DNA of 7,730 nt, from positions 1 to 7,730 of the forward strand of contig JAKAZP010000116.1 of NCBI GenBank assembly GCA_021815905.1, written 5' to 3'. Origin of the DNA: Pseudomonadota bacterium (GTDB taxonomy: Bacteria; Pseudomonadota; Gammaproteobacteria; Steroidobacterales; Steroidobacteraceae). Under the pieces are notes generated by a model that searched no databases, was not told where the DNA came from, and saw only the letters and a program-made list of their open reading frames with translations. The position numbers and the translations under genes were made by a program. The stretch's first letter is position 1. Each line of letters opens with the position of its first letter. Shown here in pieces: positions 1 to 7,250 of the stretch.

Positions 1-1170
1 CAGCGCATCGCACAGGGCACGCGCGGGTGTGCGGCTGGCGCGATCGGTCACCAGCTCCATGCCGATCATCAGCCCCTTGCCCCGCACCTCGCCGATGCAC
101 TCGAAGCGCCCTGCGAGCCCGCGCAGGCGCTCGATGAAGTAAGCGCCGACGGCGGCGGCATTGGCGGCATATTCGCGCTCGACCAGATCGAGGGTCGCGA
201 GCGCCGCCGCGCAGCACAACGGGTTGCCGCCGAAGGTGTTGCCGTGGGCGCCGCGCTTCCACTTCTCCATCAACGGGCGGCGGGCAATGACCAGGCCCAT
301 GGGCAGTCCCGACGCGAGTCCCTTTGCGAGCGTCATGATGTCCGGCGACACCCCCCAATGCTGGCTGGCAAACATCCGGCCGCTGCGCCCCACGCCGCAC
401 TGCACCTCGTCGAAGATCAGCAGGATCCCGTGCCGGTCGCACAGCGCACGCAGGCCGGGAAGGAAGCTGTCAGGTGGCACGAGATAGCCGCCCTCGCCCT
501 GGATGGGTTCGACCAGGATCGCCGCCACTTCTGCAGGCGGCAGGTTGCTCTGGAAGAGCACGTTCTCGATGTACTCGAGCACCGCCTGGCCCTGGTCGGC
601 TCCGGTGAACAGCGGCCGATAGGGGTTGGGATAGGGCACGTGCGTCACCCCGGGCATGGTGGGGAAGAAACCTGCCTGCTGGGTGTACTTGCTCGAGGTG
701 AAGGCGAGGGACCCCATGGTGCGGCCGTGGAACCCTCCGAGAAAGCCGATGAACCGCGGACGGCCGGTGACGTAACGCGCGAGTTTCAGGGCGCCTTCGA
801 CCGACTCGGTGCCGCTCTGGCACATCAGCACCTGCACCGGCTCGCGCATGGGATCCAGCGCGTTGATCTTCTCCGCGACCCGCGTCATGCGCTCGTGCCA
901 GTAGTCCGAGGAGATGTGCAGAAAATCGTCGGCCGCCTCCTTGATCGCCTGCACCACCTGCGGGTGGGCATGGCCGGTGCTGCACACCCCGATGCCGCTC
1001 ATGAAGTCGAGGTAGCGGTTGCCGTCCACGTCCCAGACTTCCGCGCCGCGACCCCTCGCCATCACGAAGGGATAATCGCGCGGGTAGGAAGGCGTCGTGA
1101 CCGGGCGGTCGCGCTCGATGAGCGCCTGGGCCTTCGGGCCCGGAAGCGGAGTACGGATGCGTGGGGACAT
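1..1170 (-). CDS. Class III PLP aminotransferase, GABA/ornithine type (3' end cut off)
   Basis: Pyridoxal-phosphate enzyme that moves an amino group, usually a terminal one, from an amino acid such as GABA, ornithine or 5-aminovalerate to a 2-oxo acid; cytosolic. The frame is open from the ATG at 1170 to the window edge (390 residues). Family members run about 430-450, so some 40-60 C-terminal residues are missing. Visible motifs: SGTE at 116-119 (PLP phosphate), FHGR at 147-150, EPIQGEGGY at 221-229, DEVQ at 254-257 (Asp to the PLP ring nitrogen) and the Schiff-base lysine K283 in TLAKG. NTFGGNP at 311-317 completes the active site. The N-terminus (IRTPLPGPKA near residue 5, then PSYPRDYP) resembles the 'acetylornithine aminotransferase family' group that includes archaeal ornithine/GABA aminotransferases. 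No in-frame start lies upstream and no clear ribosome binding site is seen. It is the last visible gene of the leftward operon, 22 nt after the CoA-transferase B gene. Class is certain; substrate is not. Confidence 0.93.
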   Translation of the reverse strand, partial: MSPRIRTPLPGPKAQALIERDRPVTTPSYPRDYPFVMARGRGAEVWDVDGNRYLDFMSGIGVCSTGHAHPQVVQAIKEAADDFLHISSDYWHERMTRVAEKINALDPMREPVQVLMCQSGTESVEGALKLARYVTGRPRFIGFLGGFHGRTMGSLAFTSSKYTQQAGFFPTMPGVTHVPYPNPYRPLFTGADQGQAVLEYIENVLFQSNLPPAEVAAILVEPIQGEGGYLVPPDSFLPGLRALCDRHGILLIFDEVQCGVGRSGRMFASQHWGVSPDIMTLAKGLASGLPMGLVIARRPLMEKWKRGAHGNTFGGNPLCCAAALATLDLVEREYAANAAAVGAYFIERLRGLAGRFECIGEVRGKGLMIGMELVTDRASRTPARALCDAL

Positions 1171-1181
1171 GGCGGTGACTC

Positions 1182-1207
1182 GGGTGAGGGGGTCAGGGGG
1201 TGGCGGG
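1182..1207 (+). other. G-quadruplex motif in the gap before the last aminotransferase gene
   Basis: Four G runs (GGG, GGGGG, GGGGG, GGG) are separated by loops of 3, 3 and 4 nt, matching the standard G3+N1-7 quadruplex pattern on the plus strand. Both flanking genes are transcribed leftward, so this is the template strand. The transcript is correspondingly C-rich and G-poor from 1207 to 1171, with about 24 C and 5 G in 37 nt. The motif spans the stop codon of the CoA-transferase B gene (1193-1195) and lies just upstream of the next start at 1170. It could slow RNA polymerase, or the C-rich RNA could serve as a Rho loading site, lowering expression of the last gene. The pattern is seen directly; any function is inference. 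Confidence 0.45.
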
Positions 1208-2002
1208 CAGGCGGATGCGCACGGGGCGGTCCTGCGCCTCGCGCGTGCTCGCCTCGAGCGAGCGCAGCGCGCGCAGCTCCGCGGCCTCGGGCGCGGGCAG
1301 CGTCTCGATGCGGGCGGCGATCTTGAGCGGCCAGCCGGTCGCCGCCCGCGCGGCTTCGACGCTGGTGCCGGGGTAGAGCGCGGTCAGGGAGAGCTCGTCG
1401 GTGTCGGGATCCGGTCGCAGCACGCCAAAGTCGGTGATCACGGCGCGCGGACCTGAGCCCGGCGAGCCGGTGGCGGCGCGTGCGCCCGAGCCTTCGAGGT
1501 AACCGCAGGAGGTGCGAAAGTCGAGGCGCGGCACGAAGCTGCGCGGAGTCTGCTTCATGATGATGAGCACCTCGCGCGCGAAGCTTGCGATCTCGGGGGC
1601 GCCGCCCGCGCCCGGCAGGCGCACTTTCGGTCTCGCGTAGTCTCCGATCACCGTGCTGTTGAGGTTTGCATGGCGATCGATCTGCGCGGCGCCGAGAAAG
1701 CCGAGGTCGACGCGGCCGCGCTGCAGATAGTGCGCGAAGATCTCCGGCAGCGGCACCACCGCGGTCGCCGTCTCCGCGAGCTCGCCATCGCCGATCGAAA
1801 GCGGCAGCACGGTGGGCCGGGTTCCGACCGTGCCGGATTCGTAGATCAGCACCAGGTCGGGTGCGTGCGTCATGCGCGCCAGGTTGCACGCGGCGCTCGG
1901 CAGGCCGATGCCGACGAAGCACACCGCGCCGTTCGGAAGCTGTCGGGCCGCGGTGACCGTCATGATCTCGTCCGGCGTGTAGTCGCGGGCGCTTGCGCTC
2001 AT
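1193..2002 (-). CDS. Family I CoA-transferase subunit B (glutaconate CoA-transferase beta type)
   Basis: Beta subunit of a heteromeric family I CoA-transferase, which passes CoA from a donor such as acetyl-CoA or succinyl-CoA to a carboxylic acid through a glutamyl-CoA thioester. 269 residues, the usual size. Visible: the nucleotide-like fold start NGAVCFVGIGLPS near 24-36; YESGTVG at 54-60, where E55 lies at the position of the catalytic Glu54 of Acidaminococcus glutaconate CoA-transferase; GFLGAAQIDRHANLN at 101-115; and a glycine-rich PGAGG at 130-134. The ATG at 2002 is chosen because it overlaps the TGA of the A-subunit gene (ATGA), as is typical of coupled subunits, and because the sequence matches the family from there. 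The in-frame start at 2071 would add 23 Arg/Ala-rich residues read from inside the A-subunit gene. The preserved Glu favours a true transferase over the IpdB-type ring hydrolase. Acid substrate unknown; a C5 dicarboxylate is plausible. Confidence 0.9.
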   Translation of the reverse strand: MSASARDYTPDEIMTVTAARQLPNGAVCFVGIGLPSAACNLARMTHAPDLVLIYESGTVGTRPTVLPLSIGDGELAETATAVVPLPEIFAHYLQRGRVDLGFLGAAQIDRHANLNSTVIGDYARPKVRLPGAGGAPEIASFAREVLIIMKQTPRSFVPRLDFRTSCGYLEGSGARAATGSPGSGPRAVITDFGVLRPDPDTDELSLTALYPGTSVEAARAATGWPLKIAARIETLPAPEAAELRALRSLEASTREAQDRPVRIRLPATP

Positions 2003-2847
2003 GCGGCAACCCCCAGCGCGCGCAGGTGCTGCGCGTGATCGGGTACACCGAGCACGTACCGCTCCATCCACGCCGTGAAGGCGCTGCGCTCACGCGCGAT
2101 CCCGTCCCATGCGAGGTAGAAGCGATTGTCCCGCGGGTAGTAGCCGTGCGCGTAGGACGGCCAGGCGCCGCCCGGCACGATGCTCGCCGCCGTGATCAGC
2201 CACGACGGCAGCACCACGGAGTTCAGGTCGGCATCGAGCCGCGCCACCTGCTCCTCGACCGTGATCAAGAGGCGCTCCGCCGCCATCGCGGCTTCCTTCG
2301 CCGCCCCGACGATGCCTCGCAGCAGCACGTTGCCGGCGGTATCGATCTGCTGCCCGTGCAGGATCGTGACCTCGGGACGGACGGCCGGCACTGCCGTGAG
2401 CGGGCGCCCGGTGAAGGGGCACGCGAGCGCGCGGCGGCTCGAGGATGACACCCGATCGAGATCGGTGTCGGCGTGATGGGGCATCAGCGCGCAGGTCATG
2501 CCGCCCGCGCCCGCCTGGTAGGCGAGGGCGAGCTCCGCGTGCGTGTACTCGGTGAGCGCGAGCGGCTGCGGCCAGCCGTGCTCGACCGCATCGCGCAGGC
2601 GATGGAGCGAGCCGACGCCGGGATTGCCGCCCCAGGAGAACGTGAGCCGTGAAGCACAGCCCATGCCGATCAGCTGGTCGTAGATCAGATCGGGGGTCAT
2701 GCGGATCAGATGCAGATCGCGCCGTCCCTGGCGCACGATCTCGTGTCCGGCGGCGAACGGAATGAGATGGGTGAATCCCTCGAGCGCCACGCGCGCACCG
2801 TCGCGCACATGCGCCGCAATCGCCTCCTTCAGCGTTAGCAGCTGCAC
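1999..2847 (-). CDS. Family I CoA-transferase subunit A (glutaconate CoA-transferase alpha type)
   Basis: Alpha subunit partnering the B subunit encoded directly downstream; together they should activate a carboxylic acid, probably the acid made by the upstream aldehyde dehydrogenase, to its CoA ester. 282 residues with the full PF01144-type pattern: GFTHLIPFAAGHE at 24-36, RMTPDLIYDQLIGMG at 49-63, FSWGGNPGVG at 70-79, PFTG at 144-147, the GNVLLRGIVG segment at 172-181, VLPSW at 212-216 and SYAHGYYPRDN at 231-241. The start is GTG at 2847, 6 nt after the aldehyde dehydrogenase stop, with a weak AGGGA overlapping that stop codon. The next methionine (residue 50) would remove the conserved GFTH region. 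The stop overlaps the start of subunit B by 4 nt. The close alternative is an IpdA-like steroid ring hydrolase subunit; the Glu kept in subunit B and the lack of steroid genes nearby argue against it. Confidence 0.92.
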   Translation of the reverse strand: MQLLTLKEAIAAHVRDGARVALEGFTHLIPFAAGHEIVRQGRRDLHLIRMTPDLIYDQLIGMGCASRLTFSWGGNPGVGSLHRLRDAVEHGWPQPLALTEYTHAELALAYQAGAGGMTCALMPHHADTDLDRVSSSSRRALACPFTGRPLTAVPAVRPEVTILHGQQIDTAGNVLLRGIVGAAKEAAMAAERLLITVEEQVARLDADLNSVVLPSWLITAASIVPGGAWPSYAHGYYPRDNRFYLAWDGIARERSAFTAWMERYVLGVPDHAQHLRALGVAA

Positions 2848-2853
2848 GGATCC

Positions 2854-4425
2854 CTACTCGACCACGGTCTGCGACTGCTCGCGCAGGTACTGCGGCAGGT
2901 AATAGAAGGACGCAATGGCCTTGCCGGTCGTACCCGAGCCTTTCCATCCGGCGAAGGGCTGATAACCTGGCCACGCGCCGGTCGTCGCGCCCTGCGGGCG
3001 GTTCGCGTAGGTGACGCCCGCCTCGATGTGCTCCTGGAACCAGGGCACCTCGTCGCTCGCCCCGTAGAAACCGGCTGTCAGCCCGAGGGGCGAGGTGTTG
3101 GCCAGCTCCATGGCCTCGTCCCTCGAGCCCACGCGGTGGAGCATGAGGATCGGGAGAAACATCTCCTTCTGCCACAGCGGATGTGAAAGTGGCGCCTCGG
3201 CGAGCGTTGGGGACACGAACAAGCCGCGTGCCAGCGCGCCGTCCTTCAGCCGCGCCCCGCCCGCGAGCACCCGGGCGCCGCCCTCGCGCAGCTCGGTCAC
3301 GTAGCGGGCGAAATCCTCGTACCCGGACTGCGTCGCCACCGGGCCCAGCCAGTTCCCGCGGGCCGCCGGATCTCCGATGGCGAGCGAGCGGAGCGCTCCC
3401 AGGAGCTTCGCGACGAGCGGCTCCGCGACCTGGCGGTCCACATACAGCCGCGAGAGCGCCGAGCACTTCTGGCCTCCCATGCCGAAGGCGGAGCGCAGAA
3501 TGCCGCTCGCCGCGCGATCGAGATCGGCGCCGGCGGTCACGATGCAGGCGTTCTTGCCGCCCATCTCCGCGATGCAGGGCCTCGGGTAGGCGCCGCCCCC
3601 CTGGAGCTTCACCGCGATCTGCCGGCCGACCTCGAAGGAGCCCGTGAAAGTCACTCCGGCCGTGAGCGGATGCTCGACGAGCGTCGCGCCGAGCGCGCCA
3701 CTCGAGCCGGAAAGATAGTTGAACACGCCCGGCGGAATTTCAGCGTCCCGGATGCAGTCGGCCAGCAGCCGTCCTGCCCAGGGGGTTGCCGCGGCGCCCT
3801 TGAGCACGACGGTGTTGCCGGTGACGAGCGCCGCGGCGACCGGGCCGGCGGCGAGCGCAATGGGGAAGTTGAAGGGCGTGATCACCACCCAGGCGCCGTA
3901 GGGCTTCAGTACGCTGCGGTTGTGCGAGGCGTGGCTCTTGAGCGGATCATCGGGCAGTGTCCGCTCGAAGGCGCCGGCGCGCTCGAAGTCATCGCAATAC
4001 GTCTGGAAGAAGTCCGCCGCCTCCTGTGCTTCCCCGAGCGCTTCCATGCGGTTCTTTCCGACCTCGAGGGTGAGGGCTGCGGCGATGTCGTAGACGCGCT
4101 CGCCGATCAGCTCGCCGACCCGACGCAGCAGGCGCGCGCGCACCCGTGCCGGGGTGCGCTTCCAGCCGGGGAACGAGTGATGGGCTGCGGTGAGCGCCGC
4201 GTCGGCTTCTGCGGCGCCGGCCGCCGCGAAGCGGCCGAGCAGCTGCGCCTGATCGGCCGGATTGCGTTTCTCGAGCAGCTGAGGGCCCGGGCGGTCGGAG
4301 CCGGCGATGTAGAGCGGAAAGGACCCGCCGAGCTGTCCGAGGACGCGCTTCATCGCCGCCTCGAAGCGGGTATGCAGCTCCTCGGGCGGATCGAACATGG
4401 TGGCGTAGGTGAGCTTGAAGGTCAT
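2854..4425 (-). CDS. NAD(P)-dependent aldehyde dehydrogenase, P5C/glutamate-semialdehyde dehydrogenase type
   Basis: Oxidises an aldehyde to a carboxylate; in its closest family (1-pyrroline-5-carboxylate dehydrogenase) glutamate 5-semialdehyde becomes glutamate. Here it probably oxidises the semialdehyde made by a neighbouring aminotransferase. 523 residues, normal for that family, with its N-terminus (FKLTYATMF from residue 3, PPEELH at 13-18), which supports the ATG at 4425. Catalytic set complete: N186 in TPFNFP, K209 in VVLKG, GS..VG at 262-267, general base E287 in EMGGKN, nucleophile C321 in GQKCSALSR, and E421 in the ExFxP position (EMFLP). The tail NRPQGATTGAWPGYQPFAGWKGSG (from 475), then YYLPQYLREQS, is P5C-dehydrogenase-like. 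Odd: G210 follows the NAD-binding lysine where most relatives have Pro. The gene overlaps the preceding aminotransferase gene by 4 nt (ATGA), with a GGAG about 8 nt upstream. Exact substrate uncertain: glutamate, glutarate or succinate semialdehyde are candidates. Confidence 0.93.
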   Translation of the reverse strand: MTFKLTYATMFDPPEELHTRFEAAMKRVLGQLGGSFPLYIAGSDRPGPQLLEKRNPADQAQLLGRFAAAGAAEADAALTAAHHSFPGWKRTPARVRARLLRRVGELIGERVYDIAAALTLEVGKNRMEALGEAQEAADFFQTYCDDFERAGAFERTLPDDPLKSHASHNRSVLKPYGAWVVITPFNFPIALAAGPVAAALVTGNTVVLKGAAATPWAGRLLADCIRDAEIPPGVFNYLSGSSGALGATLVEHPLTAGVTFTGSFEVGRQIAVKLQGGGAYPRPCIAEMGGKNACIVTAGADLDRAASGILRSAFGMGGQKCSALSRLYVDRQVAEPLVAKLLGALRSLAIGDPAARGNWLGPVATQSGYEDFARYVTELREGGARVLAGGARLKDGALARGLFVSPTLAEAPLSHPLWQKEMFLPILMLHRVGSRDEAMELANTSPLGLTAGFYGASDEVPWFQEHIEAGVTYANRPQGATTGAWPGYQPFAGWKGSGTTGKAIASFYYLPQYLREQSQTVVE

Positions 4426-5786
4426 GCGCGGTGCTCCGCGGTTAAACTCGAGGTCAGATCGCCCAGCAGCTCATCGAGCAGCGCGAGCGCCTCGGCGAGC
4501 TCGCGCTCGCTGATCACGAGCGGCGGGGCGAGTAGCAGAAGGTTGCCGCGCGCGGCGAAGGAGACGCCTCTGGCCATGGCCCGTTCCAGCAGCCGCACGA
4601 GGGAGCGGTGCAGCTGCGGCCAGGGCGCGAGCGGCTCACGCGTCACGCGCTCTCTCACCAGCTCGACCACGGCGAAGAGTCCATGTCCCCCGCGCACCTC
4701 GCCGATGACCGCATGTCGATCTTGCATGCGCTGGAGCTCCTCGAACATCTCGGCGCCGAGGCGGCGCGAGCGCTCGATCAGCGCCTCCTCGCGATAGCTC
4801 TCGATGGCCGCCACGCCGGCGGCGCAGGCGAGCGGGTGGCCGCAATAGGTGAGGCCGGTCATGAGCATCTGCGGCTCGAGGGCGCGCGCGAGCTCGGCGC
4901 TGAGCACCACGGCCCCGAGCGGCAGATGCGCACCGGTGAGACCCTTGGCGAGCGTCATCACGTCGGGGCGCGATTCGGCTCCGTAGCGCTGCCAGGCAAA
5001 CCACTCGCCGCAGCGGCCGAAGGCGCTCATCACTTCGTCGGCGATCAGCGAGATGCCCGAGGCGCGGGTGGCGGTGCGCAGCGCCGGCCAGAACTCATCG
5101 GGCGCGACGATGCCGTTCGTGCCCGCGTTCGGCTCCATCATCACCGCCGCGACCTCGCGCGCGCCGAGCTCCCCGATCGCCTGCTCGATGCGGCGCACCG
5201 CGGCGGCCGCGCATTCCGGTGCGCTCGATGTGCCGAAGGGACAGCGGTAGGCGTAGGGAGGCGGCACGCGCCGCACGCGAAACGCTTCAGGCTCGACTTG
5301 CGCCGCCGTGCGGGCATCTCCCGAGAGCGCCATCGCGGCGTAGCTCGCCCCGTGGTAGGAGCGCTCGCGCGTGATCACCCAGCCGCGCGGCTTGGCACTC
5401 GCCGCGCGCGCGAACTTGAGCGCATGCTCATTGGCATCCGCGCCGCCCAGGGTGAAAAAGACGCGTCCGCCCGGGTAGCCTGCCTCATCGAGCAGCAGCG
5501 ATGCCAGCCGGGCACGGGGCTCGGCGCCCCAGGCACTGGTCACGAAGCACAGCTGCTCGGCCTGGGCGCGGATCGCGGCGATGACGCGCGGATGCTGATG
5601 GCCGAGATTCGAGCACTCGGCGAGGCTCGACATGTCGAGGATCGCGCGTCCGTCGGCGGTGAACAGCCGCGCGCCTTCGCCGCCGATCACGGTCGGCGCA
5701 TTCCATTCACTCTGAATGCACCAACTGTGCAGCACCGTTTCACGCTCGGGAGGGCGGTCTGCCGCCTGCGATGATTGCCGGGCCAT
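4422..5786 (-). CDS. Class III PLP aminotransferase, omega-amino acid/taurine-pyruvate type
   Basis: PLP-dependent transaminase of the subgroup that includes taurine-pyruvate and beta-alanine/omega-amino acid aminotransferases; cytosolic. 454 residues, full length. Motifs: LFTADGRAILDMSSL at 41-55 (substrate-side loop), GGADANE at 114-120 (PLP phosphate, the subgroup form), SYHG at 143-146, MMEPN at 216-220, ADEVMSAFGRCGEWFA at 249-264 with D250 contacting the PLP ring nitrogen, the Schiff-base lysine K281 in TLAKG, and TYCGHPLACAAG at 313-324. It starts at ATG 5786, 14 nt after the permease stop. A longer open frame continues upstream but only reads the permease gene out of frame. No strong ribosome binding site is visible, so coupling to permease translation is possible. 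Its stop overlaps the aldehyde dehydrogenase start, so its aldehyde product is probably passed to that enzyme. It is clearly a different subfamily from the aminotransferase at 1-1170. Substrate not determined. Confidence 0.93.
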   Translation of the reverse strand: MARQSSQAADRPPERETVLHSWCIQSEWNAPTVIGGEGARLFTADGRAILDMSSLAECSNLGHQHPRVIAAIRAQAEQLCFVTSAWGAEPRARLASLLLDEAGYPGGRVFFTLGGADANEHALKFARAASAKPRGWVITRERSYHGASYAAMALSGDARTAAQVEPEAFRVRRVPPPYAYRCPFGTSSAPECAAAAVRRIEQAIGELGAREVAAVMMEPNAGTNGIVAPDEFWPALRTATRASGISLIADEVMSAFGRCGEWFAWQRYGAESRPDVMTLAKGLTGAHLPLGAVVLSAELARALEPQMLMTGLTYCGHPLACAAGVAAIESYREEALIERSRRLGAEMFEELQRMQDRHAVIGEVRGGHGLFAVVELVRERVTREPLAPWPQLHRSLVRLLERAMARGVSFAARGNLLLLAPPLVISERELAEALALLDELLGDLTSSLTAEHRA

Positions 5787-5800
5787 GACGCTATTACGGC

Positions 5801-7168
5801 TCAGGTATCCCGCTCGCGCAACGGCGACCGCTGCACGGTGCGCACCGCCAGGTAGTAGAGCGGACTCACCACGGCGATGCCCGCCACCCAGGAGAGGTCG
5901 ACCCCCCCGAGCGCCCGCGCCAGGGGGCCGGTGTAGAAGTCGGCCGCGATGAACGGGACCTGCACCAGGATGCCCACCAGGTAGCACCCGAGCGCCGTCA
6001 CGTTGTAATGGCCGTAGATGCCACCGTCCGCGGCGAAAAACGAGGGCACGTGGTAGTCGCCATACCGGATCAGGTAGTAGTCGATGAGATTCACGGCCGT
6101 CCAGGGTACCAGCAGGTAAAGGAGCAGCTCGTTGAATTCGCTGTAGAGGGACAGGAAATTCGAGGCGCCGGCGATGCTGATGAGGAGCGCCAGGAGGAAG
6201 ATCGCCGAGGCAAGCACGATGCGCGAGCGATGGGTCATGCGCCGGCGGGGGGCGAGTGTGTGCCCCAGCGTGATGACCGCCAGAGAGCCTCCGTAGAGAC
6301 AGATGGCCCCTGCGACCGCGACACCGGGGGCGAGCAGCAGCGTAATCCACCAGCTCACGGGTCCGACCAGGTGTGCGATTGCGGTGATCACGTTTCCGTC
6401 CGTGACCGCGGGCCCGATCATCGCTCCCAGGACCATCGGCAGCACGCCCCCGAGCGCCGTGCCCCAATAGCAGGCCCAGAACGCCTGGCGCGGCCCGGAG
6501 TCCGGCGGCAGATAGCGCGAGTAGTCGGACACATAAGGCGCATAGCCGAGCTGCCACAGTGCGCCCATGGAGACCATCTTGAAGAATCCGACCGCCGAGA
6601 AGGAGCCCTGGGTGAAGAAGTGTGCCGGGAGCGGCGTGATGAACAACAGCCAGAGAAAGCACAACAGCAGCGCGCTGCCGGAGACGTAAGTCATCATGCG
6701 CGTGCAGAAGTGGATCAGATCGTGGCCCCAGATCGCGCCCGCGAGACTCAGCGCCGCGATGCCGACGATCGCCGCCCGGGGGGCGAGGGCGGGAAGAATG
6801 AGGTGCAGGGACTGTCCGCCCGTCACGAATGCGGTGCCCGCATATCCCAGGTACATGAAGGCCACCAGCACGACCACGAATCCGGCCCCCCGCGCGCCGA
6901 ACTGGCCGCGGCTCTGGACCATCTGCGGCACCCCGAGCCGCGGACCCTGAGCCGCATGCAGCGCCATGAAGACCGTGCCGGTGAGGTTCCCCAAGAGGAT
7001 GGCGATCACCGCGGCGAGAAAGGACTGATGGAAGATCGTGGTCGCGAGAGCTCCCGTGACCACGGTGAGGACGTTGAGGTTCGCGCCGAACCACAGCGTG
7101 AACAGCTGACCGGCCGTGCCGTGCCGCTCATCGAGCGGAATCTGATGGATCGTGTGCTGCTCGATCAA
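5801..7168 (-). CDS. NCS1-family permease (cytosine/purine/hydantoin/allantoin type)
   Basis: Inner-membrane secondary transporter of the nucleobase-cation-symport-1 family (PF02133 type), which imports nucleobases, hydantoins, allantoin or similar ring amides with H+ or Na+. 455 residues with about twelve hydrophobic segments, roughly at 22-46, 49-72, 94-117, 129-147, 158-180, 191-214, 228-255, 270-302, 315-336, 341-366, 387-410 and 423-442. Family signatures: WFGANLNVLTVVTGA in the first segment (26-40), GPRLGVPQM..SRGQFG in the loop after the second (75-91), YVSDYSRYLP at 212-221, and PWTAVNLIDYYLIRYG at 355-370. The start is taken as TTG at 7168 because IEQHTIHQIPLDERHG there aligns with normal NCS1 N-termini. 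The frame stays open to 7711, but that stretch runs antisense through the divergent gene. A CTG at 7198 is a weaker alternative. First gene of the operon, so the imported compound is presumably its substrate. Family sure; substrate unknown; start moderately sure. Confidence 0.88.
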   Translation of the reverse strand: MIEQHTIHQIPLDERHGTAGQLFTLWFGANLNVLTVVTGALATTIFHQSFLAAVIAILLGNLTGTVFMALHAAQGPRLGVPQMVQSRGQFGARGAGFVVVLVAFMYLGYAGTAFVTGGQSLHLILPALAPRAAIVGIAALSLAGAIWGHDLIHFCTRMMTYVSGSALLLCFLWLLFITPLPAHFFTQGSFSAVGFFKMVSMGALWQLGYAPYVSDYSRYLPPDSGPRQAFWACYWGTALGGVLPMVLGAMIGPAVTDGNVITAIAHLVGPVSWWITLLLAPGVAVAGAICLYGGSLAVITLGHTLAPRRRMTHRSRIVLASAIFLLALLISIAGASNFLSLYSEFNELLLYLLVPWTAVNLIDYYLIRYGDYHVPSFFAADGGIYGHYNVTALGCYLVGILVQVPFIAADFYTGPLARALGGVDLSWVAGIAVVSPLYYLAVRTVQRSPLRERDT

Positions 7169-7228
7169 GATGGCCCGCCAGGACGGATATCGCTGCAGAC
7201 GCGAGCCAACGACTCTAACATACGCCGG

Positions 7229-7250
7229 ACGGGCTACCGAGCGAGCCCGT
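7229..7250. promoter_or_regulatory. Inverted repeat, candidate operator
   Basis: ACGGGCT (7229-7235) is repeated as AGCCCGT (7244-7250) around an 8-nt centre, a perfect 7-bp dyad of 22 bp in total. It lies near the middle of the divergent intergenic region, 24 nt before the ATG at 7274. The size and symmetry fit a dimeric repressor or activator site controlling both directions. No T run follows, so it does not look like a terminator. A 7-bp dyad can arise by chance in GC-rich DNA, and no regulator gene is in the window to pair with it. Confidence 0.3.

Noticed and set aside
2090..3466. 458-codon minus-strand frame
   Set aside because: Arg/Ala/Gly-rich translation with no family features, lying in another frame of the CoA-transferase A and aldehyde dehydrogenase genes.
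4138..4159. Inverted repeat GCGCACCC-N6-GGGTGCGC
   Set aside because: It lies inside the Arg-rich coding part of the aldehyde dehydrogenase gene, with no T run and no gene boundary nearby; probably a by-product of codon composition.
5787..7094. Long frame fused upstream of the aminotransferase at 4422-5786 (890 residues in total)
   Set aside because: Upstream of ATG 5786 it is Arg/Gly/Pro/His-rich low-complexity sequence read in the wrong frame of the permease gene; the family match begins near 5786.
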